DNA of 64,000 nucleotides from the NCBI RefSeq assembly GCF_900111775.1, contig NZ_FOJJ01000001.1:310001-374000 (forward strand), written 5' to 3'. Made by a program: the position numbers and the translations under genes. Under the pieces are notes generated by a model. That model was not told the origin of the DNA and ran no database searches. It saw only the letters and a program-made list of their open reading frames with translations. Source of the stretch: Desulfuromonas acetexigens (GTDB lineage: Bacteria > Desulfobacterota > Desulfuromonadia > Desulfuromonadales > Trichloromonadaceae). Positions 8,243 through 17,730 of the stretch are shown here, piece after piece. How positions within the stretch are numbered: the first letter of the stretch is position 1; each line of letters opens with the position of its first letter.

Positions 8243-9583
8243 TCAGAGCTGACGTTTGTCGAGGACCCGTTTGGCCTTCCCCTCGTGGCGAGTGATGGAC
8301 GACGGCTCGACCAGCTTGACCTTGGCGCCGACCCCGAGCGTGGAGAACAGGCGCTTCTCCAGCATTTCGACGAAGGCCCGCTGTTTCTTCATTTCATCGA
8401 AGAAGATGCTCTCGCAGACTTCGACCTGCACTTCCAGGGTATCGACATTGCCGACCCGGTCGACGACCAGCTGATAATGGGGCTCGCAGCCTTCAACCTG
8501 GAAGAGCACCTCTTCGATCTGGGTCGGGAAGACGTTGACGCCTTTGATAATCAGCATATCGTCGCTACGGCCCATCGTCTTGCGCATGCGGACCAGGGTG
8601 CGGCCGCAGGCGCAGGGGGCGTAATCGAGGCAGGTGATGTCGCGGGTGCGGTAGCGGATGACCGGGAAGGCCTCCTTGGTGAGGCTGGTCAGCACCAGTT
8701 CGCCGACGGAGCCGGGGGGGAGCACCTCGCCGCTGTCCGGATCGATGATCTCGGGCAGGAAGTGATCCTCGAAGACGTGCATGCCGCAGCGCTCTTGACA
8801 CTCGCCGGCGACGCCCGGCCCCATGACCTCGGAGAGGCCGTAGTTGTCGGTGGCGATGACGCCAAGGCGATTTTCGATCTCGCGGCGCATCTCCTCGCTC
8901 CAGGGCTCGGCGCCGAAGAGTCCGACCCGCAACGAGAGCTGCGAACGGTCGATGCCGAGTTTGTCCATGCGCTCGGCCATGGTCAGGGCGTAGGAGGGCG
9001 TGCAGACGAGGGCGCTGGAGCGGTAATCCTGCATGATCATCAGCTGCTTGTCGGTATTGCCGCTGGACATGGGGATGACCGAGGCGCCAATGCGTTCGGC
9101 GCCGTAGTGCAGGCCGAAGGCGCCAGTGAAGAGGCCGTAGCCAAAGGCGATATGGACGATGTCGTCCTGGGTGACACCGGCGGCGGTCATGAAGCGGGCT
9201 GCCAGTTCCGACCAGTTATCGAGATCGTTGCGGGAATAGCCGACCACCGTCGGCTTGCCGGTGGTCCCGGAAGAGGAATGAATCCGCACCACTTCGCGCA
9301 ACGGCACGGCGAACATGCCGTAAGGATAGTTCAGCCGCAGGTCTTCCTTGGTGGTGAAAGGCAGTCGGGCGAGATCGGCGAGACTGCGGATATCTTCGGG
9401 GACCAGGCCGAGTTCACGAAATTTCGCCTGATAACAGGGAACCCGTTCCCAGACCCGACGCAGAGTCTCTTGCAGACGGGCAAACTGAAGCTTATCCAGT
9501 TCCTCCCGCGACATGCATTCGTTGGTCGGATCCCAGATACGTTCGACCGGGGCTACACGCTGCTTATTTTCGATACTAGACAT
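8243..9583 (-). CDS. paaK: Phenylacetate-CoA ligase (PaaK family), copy 1
   Basis: A 446-residue AMP-forming ligase that activates phenylacetate or a related aryl-acetate to its CoA thioester. The ATP-binding loop is [14 protein letters not shown] (near 107-120). [10 protein letters not shown] and a conserved RTRDIT motif near the C-terminal domain junction fit the PaaK family, as does the ending [10 protein letters not shown]. It is the last gene of the iorA-iorB-paaK-ACT-paaK operon, 23 bases after the ACT gene. The two PaaK copies are clearly different paralogues that may prefer different aryl acids. No strong ribosome-binding site precedes the ATG, so translation may rely on coupling. Confidence 0.92.
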   Translation of the reverse strand: MSSIENKQRVAPVERIWDPTNECMSREELDKLQFARLQETLRRVWERVPCYQAKFRELGLVPEDIRSLADLARLPFTTKEDLRLNYPYGMFAVPLREVVRIHSSSGTTGKPTVVGYSRNDLDNWSELAARFMTAAGVTQDDIVHIAFGYGLFTGAFGLHYGAERIGASVIPMSSGNTDKQLMIMQDYRSSALVCTPSYALTMAERMDKLGIDRSQLSLRVGLFGAEPWSEEMRREIENRLGVIATDNYGLSEVMGPGVAGECQERCGMHVFEDHFLPEIIDPDSGEVLPPGSVGELVLTSLTKEAFPVIRYRTRDITCLDYAPCACGRTLVRMRKTMGRSDDMLIIKGVNVFPTQIEEVLFQVEGCEPHYQLVVDRVGNVDTLEVQVEVCESIFFDEMKKQRAFVEMLEKRLFSTLGVGAKVKLVEPSSITRHEGKAKRVLDKRQL

Positions 9584-9606
9584 CAGAAATCAACAATCCA
9601 ATCTTT

Positions 9607-10038
9607 CTACATATTGTAGATGCGTTCACCTGTGAGAATCGTAATGCCGCCCTGGGTCAAGACCTGAATAGCATCATCGGTGTTGTCGAAGCGGAAAATG
9701 ATCACGGCATTCTCCCCGCAGCGCTCGACGAAGGCATACATGTATTCCACATTCACCTTACCCTGGTCGAGAATCTCAAGAATGCTGTTCAGACCCAAGG
9801 GGCGGTCGGGAACTTCCACCGCCACCACGTCGGTTTTGTTGACAGTGAAACCTTTGCTTTTCAGCACCGCCTTGGCTTCATCCGTTTTATTAACGATGAG
9901 CCGCAAGATACCGAAATCCGAAGTATCCGCTAGGGACAGGGCGCGGATATTGACACCCGCCTCGCCCAGCACCCGGGTGACTTCCGCCAGCCGTCCCGAT
10001 TTGTTTTCTATAAAAATGGAAATCTGTTCGACCTTCAT
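9607..10038 (-). CDS. Tandem ACT-domain protein
   Basis: A 143-residue protein made of two ACT domains: residues 1-70 ([31 protein letters not shown]) and 72-143 ([20 protein letters not shown]). ACT domains bind small ligands, usually amino acids, and regulate enzymes allosterically. It sits between two paaK genes downstream of iorAB, with gaps of 27 and 23 bases, so it probably senses an aromatic amino acid or intermediate for this pathway. A ligand is not readable from sequence. It starts behind AAGGGGGTACC. Confidence 0.9.
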   Translation of the reverse strand: MKVEQISIFIENKSGRLAEVTRVLGEAGVNIRALSLADTSDFGILRLIVNKTDEAKAVLKSKGFTVNKTDVVAVEVPDRPLGLNSILEILDQGKVNVEYMYAFVERCGENAVIIFRFDNTDDAIQVLTQGGITILTGERIYNM

Positions 10039-10065
10039 GGTACCCCCTTGACTGGTTGCGAACGG

Positions 10066-11370
10066 TCACTGTTCCTTGCGCTTGTCGATCACCCGTTTGG
10101 CCTTGCCCTCGCTGCGGGCGATGCTCTTCGGCTCCACCAGGCGCACCTTGCAGGTGACGCCTAGCATTTCCTTGATCTCCTTCTGAATGCGCGTGGAAAG
10201 GCCTTGCAAAACCTTGATTTCATCGGAAAAGGATTGTTCGTTGACCTCGACCTGCACTTCCAGGGTATCGAGATTTTCTTCCCGGTCGACGATGAGCTGG
10301 TAATGGGGTTCGACCCCTTCGATGGTGATCAGCACGCTCTCGATCTGGGACGGGAAAACATTGACCCCGCGGATGATGAGCATGTCGTCGCTACGCCCGC
10401 TCATCCGTTCGAGACGCACATGGGTGCGGCCGCAGATACAGGGCTCGGGGATGATCCGGGTGATGTCGCGGGTGCGATAGCGGATCATGGGAATCCCCTC
10501 TTTGGTGATGGTGGTAATCACCAGTTCCCCCCGTTCGCCATGGGGAAGCACCTCGCCGGTATCGGGGTTGATGATCTCGGGGATGAAATGATCCTCCCAG
10601 ATATGCAGCCCTTTCTGCGCCTCGATGCACTCGATGGCGACGCCGGGGCCGAGGATTTCCGAGAGTCCGTAGATATCGATCGCCTTGATATTGAGTTTGG
10701 CCTCGATTTCGTTGCGGATCTCCTCGCTCCAGGGTTCGGCGCCGAAAATCCCGACTTTCAGTTTCAGGGATTTGAAATCGATCCCCTCCTCGGCCGCCAC
10801 TTCGGCCAGATAGAGGCTGTATGAAGGGGTGCAGGTCAGCACCGTCGAGCCGAAATCCTGCATGATCATCAGCTGTTTCTTGGTGTTGCCGCCGGACATG
10901 GGAATGACCGAGGCGCCGAGACGCTCCGCGCCGTAATGGGCGCCGAGACCGCCGGTGAAGAGCCCGTAGCCGTAAGCGTTATGGATGACGTCTCCCTTGT
11001 GGGCGCCGGCAGCGACGAAGGAACGGGCCATGAGCTCGGACCAGGTGTCGATGTCGCGCCGGGTGTAGCCGACCACCGTCGGTTTGCCGGTGGTGCCGGA
11101 GGAGGCGTGGATGCGCACGATCTGCTCCAGCGGTACGGCGAAGAGGCCGTAGGGGTAGTTGTCGCGCATGTCTTGCTTGAGGGTAAACGGCAGACGGCGC
11201 AGATCGTCGAGGCTTTTGATCTGCTCCGGCGTCACCCCGGCCTTGCGGAACTGCTCACGATAAAAAGGGACCGTAGCGTTGACCCGCTGCAAAGTCTGGC
11301 GCAGACGCTTGACTTGCAGCGACTCGATGACTTCCCGGGGAAGGGTTTCAAATTCATCGTTCCAGATCAT
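10066..11370 (-). CDS. paaK: Phenylacetate-CoA ligase (PaaK family), copy 2
   Basis: A 434-residue paralogue of the other ligase in this operon. It has the ATP loop [26 protein letters not shown] and the ending [13 protein letters not shown]. It converts aryl-acetates to aryl-acetyl-CoA with ATP. The ATG at 11370 is preferred over an upstream TTG at 11388 because AAAAAGGGTG lies at the right distance before it. It lies 37 bases after iorB. In this context it may recover free aryl-acetate released from the iorAB product, or run with iorAB to interconvert aryl-pyruvate and aryl-acetate. Confidence 0.93.
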   Translation of the reverse strand: MIWNDEFETLPREVIESLQVKRLRQTLQRVNATVPFYREQFRKAGVTPEQIKSLDDLRRLPFTLKQDMRDNYPYGLFAVPLEQIVRIHASSGTTGKPTVVGYTRRDIDTWSELMARSFVAAGAHKGDVIHNAYGYGLFTGGLGAHYGAERLGASVIPMSGGNTKKQLMIMQDFGSTVLTCTPSYSLYLAEVAAEEGIDFKSLKLKVGIFGAEPWSEEIRNEIEAKLNIKAIDIYGLSEILGPGVAIECIEAQKGLHIWEDHFIPEIINPDTGEVLPHGERGELVITTITKEGIPMIRYRTRDITRIIPEPCICGRTHVRLERMSGRSDDMLIIRGVNVFPSQIESVLITIEGVEPHYQLIVDREENLDTLEVQVEVNEQSFSDEIKVLQGLSTRIQKEIKEMLGVTCKVRLVEPKSIARSEGKAKRVIDKRKEQ

Positions 11371-11407
11371 GACACACCCTTTTTCCAAAATGCGGTCGTT
11401 CCAGAAA

Positions 11408-11986
11408 TCAGGCCTGACGCCCCAACTGGAACGCCGCGAGATTTTCCTGCAGGAACCTCTCCGGAACCATCTTCCGCAAACCCGCCAGCCACAGCTCTTC
11501 AGCGATCTCCATCCGTTGCGACAGAGCGCCGAGAAGGACGGTGTTGACAGTACGGATGTTCCCGGCCTTCAGGGCCAGATCGAGGCCGTCGACGATCTTG
11601 GCTTCGGGACAGATGGCGCGGATCTTCCCGGGGATATCCTCGGGATAGGTTTCCGTCCCCATGGCCACGGTCGAAGGCATGATTTTCAGATCGTTGACCA
11701 CCACCGCCCCGCCGGGACGCAGAGTGGAAAGATAGCGGTAGGTTTCGAGCAGCTCGAAACCGAAGAGCACGTCGACCTGCCCATCGGGGATCAGCGGGCT
11801 GTAGACCTTTTTGCCGTAGCGGACATGGGAAGTGACGCTGCCGCCCCGCTGGGACATGCCGTGAACTTCGCTTTTTTTCACATCGAAGCCGGCGAGCATC
11901 AGGGTTTCGGAAAGGATCTCGCTCGCCAGCAGGGTGCCCTGGCCGCCAACCCCAGCCAACAGGATATTTTTCACATCAGGACTCAT
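11408..11986 (-). CDS. iorB: Indolepyruvate:ferredoxin oxidoreductase, beta subunit
   Basis: A 192-residue gamma-domain subunit of the 2-oxoacid:ferredoxin oxidoreductase family. It starts [18 protein letters not shown], and the GVGGQG and [11 protein letters not shown] motifs are diagnostic. With IorA it oxidatively decarboxylates indolepyruvate and other aryl-pyruvates to aryl-acetyl-CoA and reduces ferredoxin. The start at 11986 follows GGAGTC and overlaps the iorA stop by 11 bases. The longer frame to 12061 lies wholly inside iorA and is rejected. Confidence 0.93.
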   Translation of the reverse strand: MSPDVKNILLAGVGGQGTLLASEILSETLMLAGFDVKKSEVHGMSQRGGSVTSHVRYGKKVYSPLIPDGQVDVLFGFELLETYRYLSTLRPGGAVVVNDLKIMPSTVAMGTETYPEDIPGKIRAICPEAKIVDGLDLALKAGNIRTVNTVLLGALSQRMEIAEELWLAGLRKMVPERFLQENLAAFQLGRQA

Positions 11987-13745
11987 GACCGACTCCAAAA
12001 GCATCGAATTTACAGACCTGCCGACAGAGACCACAGCCGACGCAGAGTGCCTGGTTGACATGAGCGCAGCCCTTGCCGCCTTCTTCTCCCGCCTGCCATT
12101 CGATGGCAGGACAGCCGATCCTCACGCAGGCCTTGCAGGCGGTGCAGGCGTCCGCCTTGACGAAAAGCGGCGTGCTCCGCACCCCGCGTCCATGGCGGTC
12201 GAGCATGCAGGAACGGCGGGCGATGACCACCGACGGTTCCGGACGGCGCATCTCTTCGTCGATAACCTGCTGGGTACGGGCGAGATCGTAGGGATCGACG
12301 ATCTGGACATGGCGGATGCCGACGGCGCGGCAGATCGCCTCGAGGTTGACGGGAATCGCTTCGATTCCGGCGAGGGTGTGGCCCGAACCGGGATTGTCCT
12401 GGCGACCGGTCATGGCGGTGATGCGGTTGTCGAGGATGATGGCCGTGGCCGGGGTGTTGCTGTAGGCCATGTCCATCAGGCTGGTGATGCCCGAATGGAG
12501 AAAGGTCGAGTCGCCCATGACCCCAACCACCTTGGACCGTTCCGCCTCGCCCAGAGCCTTGGCGACGCCGGTGGCGTTACTGATGCCGGCGCCCATGCAG
12601 ACGCAGGTATCCATGGCCGACAGGGGCGGCAGCGCGCCCAGGGTATAGCAGCCGATATCACCGGTGACAAAGGCGCCAAGGCGTTTCAGCGCAAAAAAGA
12701 CCCCACGATGAGAACAACCGGGGCACATATTCGGCGGCCGATTCGGTAGCGGTTCCGACGCTACCTCGACCCCCTGTGGCTGGGGCATGCCCAAAGCGGC
12801 GGCAACGCGACTGGGGGAGAATTCGCCACAGATGGGGAAAATCTCCTTCCCCTTGACCTCAATCCCCATCGCCTTGACCTGCTCTTCGATGAAGGGGTCG
12901 AGCTCCTCGATGACATAGAGGATCTTGCAGCGGGCGGCAAAGTCGCGAATCAACTGCTCGGGCAGAGGATAGACCATGCCGAGCTTGAGGATATGCGCCT
13001 TGGGCAGCACTTCCTTGGCGTATTGGTAGGAGATGCCGGCGGTGATGACGCCGATCTCCCCCTCCCCTTCCTCGATACGGTTGATTTCGTGGTCGCAACC
13101 CCAGGCTTTCAGATCGAGCAGGCGCTGTTCCACCACCGGATGACGCTTGCGGGCGTTACCCGGGAGCATGACGAACTTGCCGGGATTACGCTCGATTTTC
13201 GCTTCGGGCAGACCGGTGACCCGCTCGCCCAGGGCGACGATCGATTTGCCGTGGGAGATGCGGGTATTGGAACGCAGCAGCACCGGGGTGTCGAACTGCT
13301 CGCTCAACTCGAAAGCCAAACGGGTGAAGGCCAGGGCCTCGGCGCTGTCGGCCGGTTCGAGCATCGGCGCCTTACCCAGACGGGCGTAATGGCGGCTGTC
13401 TTGCTCATTCTGCGACGAGTGCATTTCCGGGTCGTCACAGACCACCACCACCAGTCCGCCGCGCACACCGATGTAGGACATGGTCATGAAGGGATCGGCG
13501 GCGACGTTGAGGCCGACATGTTTCATCGCCACCATGGTGCGAGCGCCGCCGAAGCTGGCGCCGATGGCGACTTCAAGACTGACTTTCTCGTTGGGCGCCC
13601 AACTGGAATCGATTTCCTGGTACTGGGCGATATTTTCCAGAATTTCGGTGCTTGGCGTGCCGGGATAGGCCGAAGCAACACGCACACCAGCCTCGAAAGC
13701 GCCGCGGGCGAAGGCTTCATTGCCGGACAGAATAGCCTGTGACAT
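11976..13745 (-). CDS. iorA: Indolepyruvate:ferredoxin oxidoreductase, alpha subunit
   Basis: A 589-residue thiamine-diphosphate enzyme subunit. The N-terminal pyrimidine-binding domain contains ASAYPGTPSTEI (near 25-36). A TPP domain follows, with CPGCSHRGVFFAL and GDIGCYTLG near 350-385. Two [4Fe-4S] motifs lie at the C-terminus (CTACKACVRIGCP and CVGCGLCRQVC). It is the first gene of a five-gene operon for oxidation of aromatic amino acid keto-acids, and its own sigma-70 promoter lies at 13781-13809. It starts behind GAGGAG. Its length matches characterised IorA proteins. Confidence 0.95.
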   Translation of the reverse strand: MSQAILSGNEAFARGAFEAGVRVASAYPGTPSTEILENIAQYQEIDSSWAPNEKVSLEVAIGASFGGARTMVAMKHVGLNVAADPFMTMSYIGVRGGLVVVVCDDPEMHSSQNEQDSRHYARLGKAPMLEPADSAEALAFTRLAFELSEQFDTPVLLRSNTRISHGKSIVALGERVTGLPEAKIERNPGKFVMLPGNARKRHPVVEQRLLDLKAWGCDHEINRIEEGEGEIGVITAGISYQYAKEVLPKAHILKLGMVYPLPEQLIRDFAARCKILYVIEELDPFIEEQVKAMGIEVKGKEIFPICGEFSPSRVAAALGMPQPQGVEVASEPLPNRPPNMCPGCSHRGVFFALKRLGAFVTGDIGCYTLGALPPLSAMDTCVCMGAGISNATGVAKALGEAERSKVVGVMGDSTFLHSGITSLMDMAYSNTPATAIILDNRITAMTGRQDNPGSGHTLAGIEAIPVNLEAICRAVGIRHVQIVDPYDLARTQQVIDEEMRRPEPSVVIARRSCMLDRHGRGVRSTPLFVKADACTACKACVRIGCPAIEWQAGEEGGKGCAHVNQALCVGCGLCRQVCKFDAFGVGHES

Positions 13746-13780
13746 AGAACTCCTCGGTTGGGATGTAATGAAGAAAGGCG

Positions 13781-13809
13781 AATATAGACAATTGGGGGGG
13801 AAAAGTCAA
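13781..13809 (-). promoter_or_regulatory. Sigma-70 promoter for the iorA operon
   Basis: TTGACT (13809-13804) and TATATT (13786-13781) are separated by 17 bases, and the iorA ATG lies about 35 bases downstream. The spacer contains a run of seven Cs. Confidence 0.8.
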
Positions 13810-14711
13810 TTTACGGAAGCATGCGCCAGATCCACAACAATTCCTTCCAAAAGCCCGAAATCACTGACGATAATTTCCTGGTTGTCGAATCTGTGAAGAA
13901 GACCGGAGACGATCGAAAGACCCGGAACGATAAGATCGCCGCGCCCTTTTTCCATCCCTGGAAGAGCTTCCCGTTCTGCCACGGACATGGGCCGCAGGCG
14001 GTGAAGAAAATCCTCGACCCGTCCCCGGGAAACCCGGTGGTTGTTCACTCGCCGCCAATCGTAATCGGTCATTTCCAGGTCGAGGGCGGCGATGGTGGTG
14101 ACGGTGCCGGCGGTGCCGACCAGCGCGGTGGTGTCGACGAGTTCGATCCCGGCTTCGCGCAGATCCCCTTCCAGGCGGTCAAGTATGCCGTCGATGACCT
14201 CATCCGGGTTCTCTGACGATTCGGCCAGACGAACCACGCCCAGGGGATAGCTGCGGACGAACCGGCGCTCCTCTCCTTCGAGCAGGATAAACTCGGTGCT
14301 GCCGCCGCCGATGTCGAAAATCAGAGAGGACGGCGGCCGGGGATGCAGCGCTTCGCGGACGCCGAGGGCGCTGAGGCGAGCCTCCTCGTCGCCGCTGATG
14401 ATTTCGATGGCGATGCCCAGTTCCTGCCGGATGGCGTGCACGAAATCCGCGCCGTTCGCCGCCAGACGCAGGGCCTGAGTGCCGACCGCCCGCAACCGGG
14501 GGACGTTGTGTGCATCCAGACACGCTTTCATGGCGCGCAACGCGCAAAGGGTCCGATCCCGGGCATCGGGAGCCAGACCCTTCACGGGGCAAAATCCGCC
14601 GCCAAGGCGGGTTATGCTGCGTTCGTAACGAACTGGCGCCAGACCTTCAGGTCCGACTTCGGCCAGCAACATGCGAACCGTATTGGTGCCGATGTCGATG
14701 GCGCCGAGCAA
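13806..14711 (-). CDS. Exopolyphosphatase / guanosine pentaphosphatase (Ppx/GppA family)
   Basis: A 301-residue Ppx/GppA hydrolase of the ASKHA fold. Visible motifs are the phosphate loop IDIGTNTVRMLLAE (5-18), FDIGGGSTEF (near 134-143) and GTAGTVTTIA. It removes phosphate from polyphosphate or from pppGpp. It is the short form, without the C-terminal HD-like domain of E. coli Ppx. The start is TTG, directly after the stop of the phosphate transporter gene (TAGTTG) and behind GGAGAGAAG, so the two are translationally coupled. That ties it to phosphate handling. Confidence 0.9.
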   Translation of the reverse strand: MLGAIDIGTNTVRMLLAEVGPEGLAPVRYERSITRLGGGFCPVKGLAPDARDRTLCALRAMKACLDAHNVPRLRAVGTQALRLAANGADFVHAIRQELGIAIEIISGDEEARLSALGVREALHPRPPSSLIFDIGGGSTEFILLEGEERRFVRSYPLGVVRLAESSENPDEVIDGILDRLEGDLREAGIELVDTTALVGTAGTVTTIAALDLEMTDYDWRRVNNHRVSRGRVEDFLHRLRPMSVAEREALPGMEKGRGDLIVPGLSIVSGLLHRFDNQEIIVSDFGLLEGIVVDLAHASVN

Positions 14712-16403
14712 CTACTTCTCTCCCACCACCGCTTGCGCAACATTGTAGGTGTGGTCGCCGATCTTCTCGAAGTTGTGCAGCATATCGATGAAGACCAGAC
14801 CGGGTAATACGGCACATTCTCCGGTGTTGAGCCGAGCGATGTGATTGTTGCGCATCGACTCTTCCAAATAATCGATGTTGTCTTCCATGTGCCGGGCCTT
14901 CTCCAAAATGGTCTGATCCTCCCTGGCCAATCCGGACAGAACGAATTCCAGCAGGCCCTTGGTGCTTTCGCCGATCTCCACCAATTCGGCTTCGCCGACA
15001 TCCGAGAAACAGATCTTCTGGGCGGCTTTTTTCTGACCCAGTCGCCAGAGATTTTCACAATGATCCCCCACCCGCTCCAGGTCGTTGACCATGTGCATCA
15101 TCGAGGCGATCTCCTGGGAGGTGTCCTGGGTGATCGATTTCTGCGACAGAGCGACAAGGAAGTCAGTGATTTCCTTTTGCAGCAAATCGACGATGTCCTC
15201 CTTCTTCTCCAGGACGGCAATGTGCTTGTCGTTGCCGTCCTTTAAAAAGAGCAGGGTTTCGTCAAGCATTTCCAAGGCGATCTGGCCCATGCGCCGGGTT
15301 TCGGCCTGGGCTTGCCCCAAGGCGATCGGCGGCGTATTGAGGACACGGTTATCGATGTATTTCAGATGAAATTCCATCTCCTCGTCCCGGCCACGGATAA
15401 TGAAGGTGGTCAATTTGGCCAGGATACCGACCAAGGGCAGAAAGATAATGGTGTTGATGATATTGAAGAGCGAATGGGTATTGGCGATATGTCGGGCGAT
15501 AAAGGGTTTGTCGCCGATGACGCCACCCAGGGTCTGGGCCTGCTGTTGGGTCTGAATGACAAAATCGGCATCCCCAGGGGTGATGCTGTTGACGAAGGAG
15601 AGAAAAAACGGCATCAGCAACAGCATGTAAGCGACGCCGAGAAAGTTGAAAAGAAAATGAGCAAAAGCCGTACGCTTGGCCGCCAGGTTGGTGCCGATGG
15701 CGGCCAGGTTGGCGGTAATGGTGGTGCCGATATTTTCCCCCAGAACCAGAGCGATGCTCGCCTCGAAGGAGATGAGCCCGGCGCTGGCCAGGGCGATGGT
15801 GATCCCCAAAGTGGCACTGCTGCTCTGCACGATCATGGTCAGAATCGCCCCGATCATGACACCCAGCAAGGGCATATCGCCGACCAGCATAAAAATGTCA
15901 CGAAACTCGTCGCTCGTCTTCAGGGGGTTGAAGGCCTGTTCCATGATCTGCAGGCCGAAGAAGAGGAAACCGAAACCAAGCAGAACCTCCCCCATGTACA
16001 TCCATTTACGACTGCGGGAAAAGAGCTTGAGTCCGGCGCCGAGGCCAATGGCGGGTAAGGCGAATTTGGTGATTTTGAAGGCGATGAGCTGGGCGGTGAT
16101 GGTGGTGCCGATATTGGCGCCGAGAATAACGCCGATGGACTGGACCAGGGACATGAGACCGGCATTGACGAAGCCGACGACCATGACCGTGGTGGCACTG
16201 GAAGATTGGATAATGGCGGTCACGGCGATGCCGACCAGGGTGCCGATGACCCGGTTGTTGGTCAGAGCCGCGAGAATCTTGCGCATGCGGTCGCCGGCGA
16301 TCTTCTGTAACCCTTCGGACATGATCTTCATGCCGAAAAGGAAAATGCCCAGTCCGCCGACCAGGCCGAAAATCAGTTTCTCATTGAGAAGAATATCCAG
16401 CAT
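14712..16403 (-). CDS. Na+/phosphate cotransporter with PhoU-like C-terminal domain (NptA/YjbB family)
   Basis: A 563-residue inner-membrane protein. The first 330 residues hold two inverted Na/Pi-cotransport repeats, each with the QSSSAT signature (IIQSSSATTVMVVG near 64-77 and MIVQSSSATLGITIA near 190-204). The last 200 residues are PhoU-like helices (MLDETLLFL, VNDLERVGDHCENL, HNFEKIGDHTYNVAQ). YjbB-type members export or import phosphate with sodium, and the PhoU part probably controls transport. It is followed without a gap by the Ppx/GppA gene. It starts behind AAGGGAG. Confidence 0.93.
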   Translation of the reverse strand: MLDILLNEKLIFGLVGGLGIFLFGMKIMSEGLQKIAGDRMRKILAALTNNRVIGTLVGIAVTAIIQSSSATTVMVVGFVNAGLMSLVQSIGVILGANIGTTITAQLIAFKITKFALPAIGLGAGLKLFSRSRKWMYMGEVLLGFGFLFFGLQIMEQAFNPLKTSDEFRDIFMLVGDMPLLGVMIGAILTMIVQSSSATLGITIALASAGLISFEASIALVLGENIGTTITANLAAIGTNLAAKRTAFAHFLFNFLGVAYMLLLMPFFLSFVNSITPGDADFVIQTQQQAQTLGGVIGDKPFIARHIANTHSLFNIINTIIFLPLVGILAKLTTFIIRGRDEEMEFHLKYIDNRVLNTPPIALGQAQAETRRMGQIALEMLDETLLFLKDGNDKHIAVLEKKEDIVDLLQKEITDFLVALSQKSITQDTSQEIASMMHMVNDLERVGDHCENLWRLGQKKAAQKICFSDVGEAELVEIGESTKGLLEFVLSGLAREDQTILEKARHMEDNIDYLEESMRNNHIARLNTGECAVLPGLVFIDMLHNFEKIGDHTYNVAQAVVGEK

Positions 16404-16531
16404 ATATTACTCCCTTAAAATGGAGCGGACCGGCACGCGGAAATGAAGGCCGCCAGTGTACGACTCATCGGGCCGTCGAGGAGGATTAAAGGGATGGGTT
16501 TTAAAAACGCGGGGGAACTATAAAGGAGGCA

Positions 16532-17176
16532 TCACTTTTTTTCAACGGAAAAGGGGAGCGTAAAATCGGCAATTCCGTCCTTGGCCGACTCGGACAGGTA
16601 GGCACGTAATTCCACCGAACGGACGCGGGTCAGATCGATGGTGAAAAAGACCAGGCCGGTCACCTGCGCATCGGGAACCAGGTCCAGGTTGTCGAGGGCT
16701 CCGACCAGGGCATCGGCGGGACGGTTCTGGGCGAAATAAGGTCGCGAGCTGGTGAATCCCCGCGCCGCCGCGGCTTTCTCCATATCTTCCAGATAATAGT
16801 AGCCGACGTAGGGATAAGGAAGCAGGTAAGGAGAATTGCGGCGGAGGATTTCGTTAACGCGTTCGGGAGGCAGCGGAGAATACTGCGTTCCGCGATCATC
16901 CATCAGCAGAAACGCGGAAAGGGGCAAGGACAAGGATTTCCCCGTCCGATTGCCGACGGTCAGCTCGAAAGCGGAGAGATTCCCCTCGCTCAGGACGGGG
17001 GCGAAATCCGGGTCATGCAGACGAGCCTTGACCGTGACGCCGTCGCGGCTTTCGCTGATGGAGTTGTCGGCCAGGTCGACCCGAGCGGTCGCGGTGGCGC
17101 GGGGAACGACGGTAACGCCACAGCCACTCAGACAGACAACAAGCACAACCAGCAAGCAGGCTCCGGTGGTCTTCAT
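16532..17176 (-). CDS. Lipoprotein of unknown function
   Basis: A 214-residue exported lipoprotein. The signal peptide MKTTGACLLVVLVVCLSGC ends in an LSGC lipobox with lipidated Cys19. The +2 residue is Gly, which predicts outer-membrane sorting. The mature part is beta-rich, with a segment resembling immunoglobulin-like folds (LSAFELTVGNRTGKSLSLPL) and a Tyr/Pro-rich stretch (SPYLLPYPYVGYYYLED). No catalytic motif is visible. It is the last of three closely spaced same-strand genes with the OmpA-like and cNMP-binding proteins (26-base gap), which suggests an envelope role. Confidence 0.8.
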   Translation of the reverse strand: MKTTGACLLVVLVVCLSGCGVTVVPRATATARVDLADNSISESRDGVTVKARLHDPDFAPVLSEGNLSAFELTVGNRTGKSLSLPLSAFLLMDDRGTQYSPLPPERVNEILRRNSPYLLPYPYVGYYYLEDMEKAAAARGFTSSRPYFAQNRPADALVGALDNLDLVPDAQVTGLVFFTIDLTRVRSVELRAYLSESAKDGIADFTLPFSVEKK

Positions 17177-17202
17177 GGGCAGGCCTCTTTTCGCTTTAAG
17201 GA

Positions 17203-17682
17203 TCAGGACTCTTTGCGCCCCAGGGCCAGATTGAGCAGGGCGCGGAAATCCTCATGCTCCTCGCGCACCCGACGGGCGAGAATGCGGCTGAGGTTCCGCA
17301 ACAGCTTCAGCCCCAAGGCCGGGTGACTGTCGCAAAAACGCTCGAAAGGCGTCCGGCCGATGCTCAGCAGGCGGGCATCCTCGATCACCCGGGCGGTGGC
17401 GGAGCGGGGGGCGCTGTCCAGCACCGCCATCTCGCCGAAAGTGTCCTCGGCGGCGAGGACCACCAGGGTCTGCTCGTCCCCTTCGGCAAGCATCTTGGAA
17501 ATGCGGATGGTTCCCTCGCGGATCAGGTAGAGGGATTCCCCGGGCATGTTTTCGATAAAAACCGTCTTACCCGCCGGAACCGGCTTCTCTTCAAAGAGGC
17601 CGCTCAGGGACCCGATTTCCGCCTCGGACATGCCGACGAAAAGGGCGCTTGCCTTGAGCGGCAAAAGATTGATGTCACTCAT
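17203..17682 (-). CDS. Cyclic nucleotide-binding domain protein
   Basis: A 159-residue single cNMP-binding (Crp-like) domain with no DNA-binding helix-turn-helix. It shows the beta-roll, with GKTVFIENMPGESLYLIREG, then the phosphate-binding-cassette region GEMAVLDSAPRSATARV (near 88-104) and a C-terminal helix. The cassette E and R are present, so cAMP, cGMP or a related ligand could bind, but the target is unknown. It is 48 bases after the OmpA-like gene and 26 before the lipoprotein gene, which suggests a regulatory role in that operon. Confidence 0.88.
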   Translation of the reverse strand: MSDINLLPLKASALFVGMSEAEIGSLSGLFEEKPVPAGKTVFIENMPGESLYLIREGTIRISKMLAEGDEQTLVVLAAEDTFGEMAVLDSAPRSATARVIEDARLLSIGRTPFERFCDSHPALGLKLLRNLSRILARRVREEHEDFRALLNLALGRKES

Positions 17683-17730
17683 GGTCAGTCCGATCCGGAC
17701 AGAGGTTCGACAAAAAAGGGCGGGGCCAAC

